From: Callipepla californica brunnescens
Lineage: Eukaryota > Chordata > Aves > Galliformes > Odontophoridae
Reading direction: 5' to 3'
DNA: 64,000 nt
Assembly: GCA_023055505.1 (NCBI GenBank)
Contig: JALIRH010000039.1
Location: 1,364,001 to 1,428,000, forward strand
A program made the translations under genes and the position numbers. Positions 60,701 to 64,000 of this stretch are shown piece after piece; position 1 is the stretch's first letter; the number at the start of each line of letters is the position of its first letter. The notes under the pieces were generated by a model. That model worked only from the letters and a program-made list of their open reading frames with translations. It was not told the DNA's origin and searched no databases.

Positions 60701-61043
60701 CCCTGAATTAATATTAGCATGAGGCATTTTGGCATTGACAGCAAGAGAAGGGCCCTCACCTGGCTTCCTGGACCTTGCTGTCATTTCCCCTGCAGGTGTA
60801 GTTCTGGATGTAAACCCCCTTCGAGCAGTTGATGGTGGAGAAATCCAGGTCACAAACTTCTAGGAAATGTGGCCGCAAGCGCCCGACGGACACTTTGGCA
60901 ATGTCTGTGAAGGACTGGCTGATGGCACAGCCAAAAACAAAGCAGCCAACTTGCTTGTAGAGAGCTGCCACGTAAGGGTTCTGGATAAAGGAGTGTGACT
61001 TCTCCTTCAGGTAGTGGATGCGGTAGAGCTCTCCTGTGATAAT
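48593..61043 (-). CDS. PLPP3: PLPP3, phospholipid phosphatase 3 (partial gene, last four coding exons spliced)
   Basis: Integral membrane lipid phosphatase that dephosphorylates lysophosphatidic acid, phosphatidic acid, sphingosine-1-phosphate and ceramide-1-phosphate at the cell surface. The join 61043..60760, 59978..59921, 52967..52791, 48718..48593 reads through without a stop and gives 214 residues. Numbered from the first residue of the upstream exon, motif C1 (K-X6-R-P) is K50-P58, C2 (SGH) is S100-H102, and C3 (SR-X5-H-X3-D) is S147-D158. H102 and H154 are the expected catalytic histidines. Four hydrophobic stretches correspond to TM3-TM6 of the six-helix family. The tail ending RNNHHNMV identifies PLPP3 rather than PLPP1 or PLPP2, whose tails differ. 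The human protein is 311 residues, so about 100 N-terminal residues (exons 1-2) lie beyond position 64000. All key residues are intact and there are no frameshifts. Confidence 0.97.
48719..52790 (-). other. PLPP3 last intron (between exons 5 and 6, 4.07 kb)
   Basis: GT-AG intron starting GTAAGTCC and ending CCCGCAG. It contains a CR1 tail at 48923-49010, a consensus AP-1 site TGACTCA at 49152-49158, and two CCCCACCCC boxes at 49305-49313 and 52391-52399. No exon-like frame or RNA gene was recognised. In human the corresponding intron holds a shear-stress-responsive endothelial enhancer. Whether this sequence is its counterpart cannot be judged without alignment. Confidence 0.85.
48923..49010 (-). 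repeat. CR1 3'-end fragment in the last PLPP3 intron
   Basis: GAATCATAGAACTGCTTGGG, then GGAAGGGACCATCCTAAGGA, TCATCAAGTTCCAACCCCCC and TGCCACAGGGCAGGGCCACC. CR1 tail in the same orientation as the host gene, 200 bp upstream of the terminal exon acceptor. Confidence 0.88.
52791..52967 (-). CDS. PLPP3: PLPP3 coding exon 5 (177 nt): TM5, motif C3, TM6
   Basis: The acceptor is TTCCCCCACAG before TTC TAT CTG CAG. The donor is GCG TG|GTAAGTCC, exiting in phase 0. The exon gives 59 codons from [14 protein letters not shown] to ALVAYCV. It carries TM5 ([13 protein letters not shown]), motif C3 ([12 protein letters not shown]) with the second catalytic histidine and its aspartate partner, and most of TM6. 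The exon is nearly identical to the mammalian protein, as expected for the active site. The open frame that runs on past 52791 is intron read-through. Confidence 0.97.
56981..57008 (+). repeat. (TTA)n(TTG)n microsatellite
   Basis: About six TTA units pass directly into four TTG units. Located in the PLPP3 intron between exons 4 and 5. Confidence 0.9.
57552..58145 (-). repeat. CR1 LINE fragment with reverse-transcriptase remnant and internal deletion
   Basis: The low-coordinate end is a typical CR1 3' tail on the minus strand (TTAGAATATCCCAAGCTGG and onward). From about 57716 it changes to sequence antisense to the reverse-transcriptase C-terminal region. Minus-strand translation of 57841-58050 gives KFADDPKLS (the RT motif C, xADD), then LDKFESC and [13 protein letters not shown], all hallmarks of CR1 ORF2. 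The frame is broken and incomplete, so no active enzyme is encoded. The abrupt switch from tail to RT implies an internal deletion. The element lies in the same orientation as PLPP3, inside its intron. Confidence 0.85.
59921..59978 (-). CDS. PLPP3: PLPP3 coding exon 4 (58 nt): motif C2 and start of TM4
   Basis: This exon is too short to be found by ORF length and was located by splice logic. The acceptor is TTTGTTTTTCAG, followed by G (completing the split arginine codon) and AAA TCC TTT TTC TCT GGG CAT. The donor is GTG|GTAAGTGA. It encodes [19 protein letters not shown], containing the C2 Ser-Gly-His with the family's catalytic histidine and the first half of TM4. Phase 1 entry and phase 0 exit fit both neighbours. 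The mini-exon sits only 781 bp from exon 3. Confidence 0.95.
59979..60759 (-). other. PLPP3 intron between exons 3 and 4 (781 bp)
   Basis: A short GT-AG intron (donor GTGAGG, acceptor TTTGTTTTTCAG). It contains two tandem copies of a 32-bp unit at 60445-60505 and nothing else of note. Confidence 0.85.
60445..60505 (+). repeat. Tandem duplication of a 32-bp unit in a PLPP3 intron
   Basis: CCTCCTCCTGCACCACACAC followed by TGGATTGCT occurs identically at 60445-60473 and 60477-60505. Identity over 29 bases points to a recent event. Confidence 0.9.
60760..61043 (-). CDS. PLPP3: PLPP3 coding exon 3 (284 nt): TM3, motif C1, extracellular loop
   Basis: The acceptor reads TGTCCCCTACAG and the exon begins ATT ATC ACA GGA GAG (IITGE) in phase 0. 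The donor is AG|GTGAGG, which splits an arginine codon after VQEA. The exon encodes the cytoplasmic loop, TM3 ([16 protein letters not shown]), motif C1 (KVSVGRLRP) and the start of the large extracellular loop. That loop contains three N-X-S/T sequons: NCS (residue 72), NYT (81) and NDS (87). From memory of the human protein, this exon is two residues longer here, one in YLKEKSHSF and one in CSKGVYIQ. The triplet at the human RGD position is RGN. Confidence 0.96.
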
Positions 61044-64000
61044 CTGTAGGGGACAAGCAACAGAGAGAGGCTGTGGTTAGAGAGGGGGAGAGATGCTTTC
61101 CAAAGCTGGCCAAGACAGTAAGATGAAGACGTGCCAGACTGCAAACCAAGCCAGGCGAGACAAATGCATTCTTACAAGAGGCTGGTGAACAATTTGCCAG
61201 CTTAAAGCCAGAGCTGCACCTCACAAAGATGGCAAATCTGGACAGTGCATATTTATCTGTAAATCTCTTCTTGAAAGCCAGCGGTGGTCACGGCTGGTGG
61301 GACTGCACTCTCCGTGCACACCCTGTCTGCATCCTTGCTGCTTACACCAGATGAAACATAGCTCAGGCAACCCAGAACGCTTTGGCTATGCATTACCCCC
61401 AGATAGACCAGTGTCTGCTCTTCCTCAAGCTCACACCTCACCCAGCCCACTACAGATAAGCCCTGGAGCTTTGCTCTTCTTCCTCCAAGTGTCTCCAACC
61501 AAGAATCTGTTTCCACGGTGAGCAAAGCATAGTGCAGAGCCCCTCACCTCCTGGTCCTCCTCATCTTCCCCTTTTTACTGTCTCCCATGAAGAGATTGCA
61601 AATTGCACTCTGCAAAGTTTTGTTTATGGAGAAATTCCAAGGGGAAAAAAAAAAAAAAAAGAAGACAGATTTAGGCTTAGCACATTGGTGCATCTTTACG
61701 TAAGTGAAACACTACCCCAGATCTATAAATTTTTATTTCCATGACACCACTAACATAAAACAGATACATAATTAGTGATTGTTTGGGAAGGAGAAGAAGC
61801 CACATTCAGTGCTTCTTTATCGAAGTGACCAACTTGCAAACCAGTTTCTCTGAAATCTGTGAATATAACAGGGTAAGACTCAGAAAACACTGAACTTTCT
61901 AGACTCTGGACCCAGATTTGCTGCCACCGGACTCCATTCCAACCATGCAGAGCCTTCATAAACACCAAGTATCACTGGGGATATCGAGGGGTCCTGCAGT
62001 AGCATTGCAGCAAGTGATGCACTTGTGGTGCCATCAAAGGCTTTGACAATATTGTCATAAATAACCGCCACGGAGCAGAGGGCCAACTTCTCACAATCCC
62101 AAACCCTTAAAGACAGCTTAATGAAAACCAGGTGGTGAAACCAAGTCCAAACTTCTTACCTCTCCCAAAGAGGCAAAGGCCGCGTTACGCATCTAGCTCT
62201 TGAGCTCCAGATTTACAGCTTTAGGATTTCATTCATTACTTTAAATGTGTTTTTATATCTGATCAATAAAACAAGGAAGAGTTTTGGTTGCTTTTTTTGG
62301 TATGCTTTTATTATTATTATTTTTTTTTGGCTGCCCCCTCATCTCTGCCCCTCTCTGCTCTAGTCACAAGGACTGCGATACGTAGATTCAACTGTCAGGA
62401 AAAATGCCTTCACGTTAATCCCTTTCTGGAGCAGGCAGCAATATTCCTGCTGGCGCGGCAGCCTGCCAGCAGTGTGCAGGAGACAAGGCTCCCCTGCTTA
62501 CCTTTTTAAAAGCTTGGCACAATGTTTGGAAACTAATAAACTGGAAAAATATGGCAATTAGACCAAGAGGAGATGAAGCTGTATCATTGTTTAAACTCAC
62601 CCAAACCGTGGCTTGAAAAAACAAAGACTGACCTAAGGCAACTGAAATCACAGCTACGCAGGCTTTATCAAGAAGAGATACAAGGATAATAATAAAAAAT
62701 AAAGACCAAGCCAGAGCTTTCAGCAGCCAGGCACAGAAATACATCAGGCAGCTGCACCATCAGCCTGGGCTTCAATGTCAAAGCCAGCATCTACTCTTGG
62801 AAGCCTGGCCACGACCAAGTGTTGCCTAGAGAACTGCAGCTAACCAGCTCTAGCATCATTTTAATCCTCACGGACCCCAAACCATCATTTTCACAGTCTG
62901 CATCTCCATTCTACATTCAAGCCCAAGCTGGGAGCCAGAAAATCTCTGTGCATGAGAACCAGAGAAGAACACTGGAATGCTTGCTTCTCTTCCAGGAAGC
63001 AAAACTGGGGCATCCCAGATGGGTGAAGTGTCATGGACACTGATGGATCTGAGGCCATTTGGAGACTGTTGCTCTCACCTGGTGCATCTCCCTGGGCCCA
63101 CACTTGTACTAGTGCCAAAACCTCACGGACACATGGTCTCTGCCTCCACCAAACACCCAGTGTGCTACTGCAGCACACAAGGGCATGGCTGCTGCCTGCA
63201 GCTTTCCAAAAGCCTGAATTTGCAAGGAAGAAAGTGACAAGACTTAAAACTCCCAGATTTTGCAGAGGGGAGGTAAGCTGACTGAATGGTGACATCTAAT
63301 CCTGGCAGATGTGCCATTGCTCCCAGCTCACAAAACAGATTCACGTAAAGCCCGGGCTCCTGGCCTTGGAAAACCATGCGACCATTTTAAGCAGGGACCA
63401 ACAAAAGTCTGGGGATTAATATTTTTCTCTCACCCTTGGTGGTCTTGGTAATTGCATACACATAGCAGATTGTAAACTGGAGACTTCATTCCCTCACTAA
63501 CACGCTGCCAGGCAGCCACGAGCCCTCCCCACTTGGTTAAAGTCCTGGCTCAACCTTAATGAGAAGCTAAAATTGGGTAAACTTTCTTTTTTTGGTCCAT
63601 GCTGTCCCAGATAAAGCCAGCAGAGGAATAGTAATGCAGCACAGATGTGCACAAACCAAAAACACATCCTGAAGGAAAATACAACCAGCTCCTGTAGTTA
63701 TTGGGCTCTTCTCCTGCCTCGTGTCCCTGGCAAGGCATCCACATGGGATACACACTGTGATGGGCACAGCTCCCAGGGACTGTCACACACGTTCATGGAA
63801 GATGGCGAGAAGCCAGCATCAAGTTTTTCTGTCTGTGCACTCCTTTTCCACATTTTCAGTTCCTCTGCCTGTTTGATCATTATCATAATTTATCATCATC
63901 AGCCCAATTAGCCTGTAATTACTTATAGAGCCTTTCTAATCCCTAATATCTTTGCAGTACCATTCTCTGTGTCTTAATTGCACTGAAGCCTTCAACTGTG
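61044..64000 (-). other. PLPP3 intron upstream of exon 3 (partial)
   Basis: This sequence lies 5' of exon 3 on the minus strand and continues past the window end. No exon 2 was found. The conserved extracellular segment expected there (family FYCNDESIKYP-like) is absent on the minus strand. A poly-A tract lies at 61645-61660 and a T-rich (TTA)n stretch near 62297-62331. No CR1 element was recognised. Confidence 0.75.

Noticed and set aside
48593..61043. Assignment to PLPP1 or PLPP2
   Set aside because: The terminal [11 protein letters not shown] motif and the loop sequence fit PLPP3; the tails of the paralogues differ.
61044..64000. PLPP3 exon 2 within the window
   Set aside because: No minus-strand frame between acceptor and donor resembles the expected extracellular segment, so it must lie past 64000.
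1..64000. CRISPR arrays, rRNA, tRNA, operons or phage-like modules
   Set aside because: None is visible; repeats are CR1 tails, microsatellites and short tandem arrays typical of a bird genome.
1..64000. Endogenous retrovirus coding regions
   Set aside because: No gag, pol or env-like frame was recognised. The only reverse-transcriptase remnant is the LINE fragment at 57841-58050.

Overview
The window looks like nuclear DNA of a bird, most likely a galliform such as chicken. The evidence is a scatter of truncated CR1 LINE tails carrying the avian (ATTCTATGA)-type 3' end, together with a vertebrate gene split by GT-AG introns. There are no operons and no prokaryotic signals.

One protein-coding gene is supported: PLPP3 (phospholipid phosphatase 3, also called LPP3 or PAP2B), on the minus strand. 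Its last four coding exons lie at 60760-61043, 59921-59978, 52791-52967 and 48593-48718. All splice sites are canonical and the reading phases agree. They encode 214 residues, about the C-terminal two thirds of the enzyme, including all three catalytic motifs (C1, C2, C3). Exons 1-2 and the promoter lie beyond position 64000. The 3' UTR runs from 48592 to about 46900 and ends at an AATAAA signal (minus strand, 46916-46921) followed by a GU-rich element. It contains a seed match for the miR-25/32/92 family, a C-rich tract and AU-rich stretches.

Positions 1 to about 46900 are intergenic DNA downstream of PLPP3. I recognise no exon of any other gene, no RNA gene and no intact mobile element. This stretch holds about 16 CR1 fragments in both orientations, several short tandem repeats, homopolymer tracts, and two diverged copies (16143-16368 and 42238-42476) of one unnamed dispersed repeat. 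Both copies share an E-box inverted repeat, a CATTTAAG box and, about 90 bp downstream, a splice-donor-like end. They therefore look like a promoter plus first-exon cassette.

The points most worth a second look are: (1) an RGN triplet in PLPP3 where human has the integrin-binding RGD, which also creates an extra N-glycosylation sequon; (2) the miR-92-type site in the 3' UTR; (3) the paired repeat cassettes; (4) a CR1 with a reverse-transcriptase remnant and an internal deletion inside a PLPP3 intron. I found no evidence of an undescribed multi-gene system.
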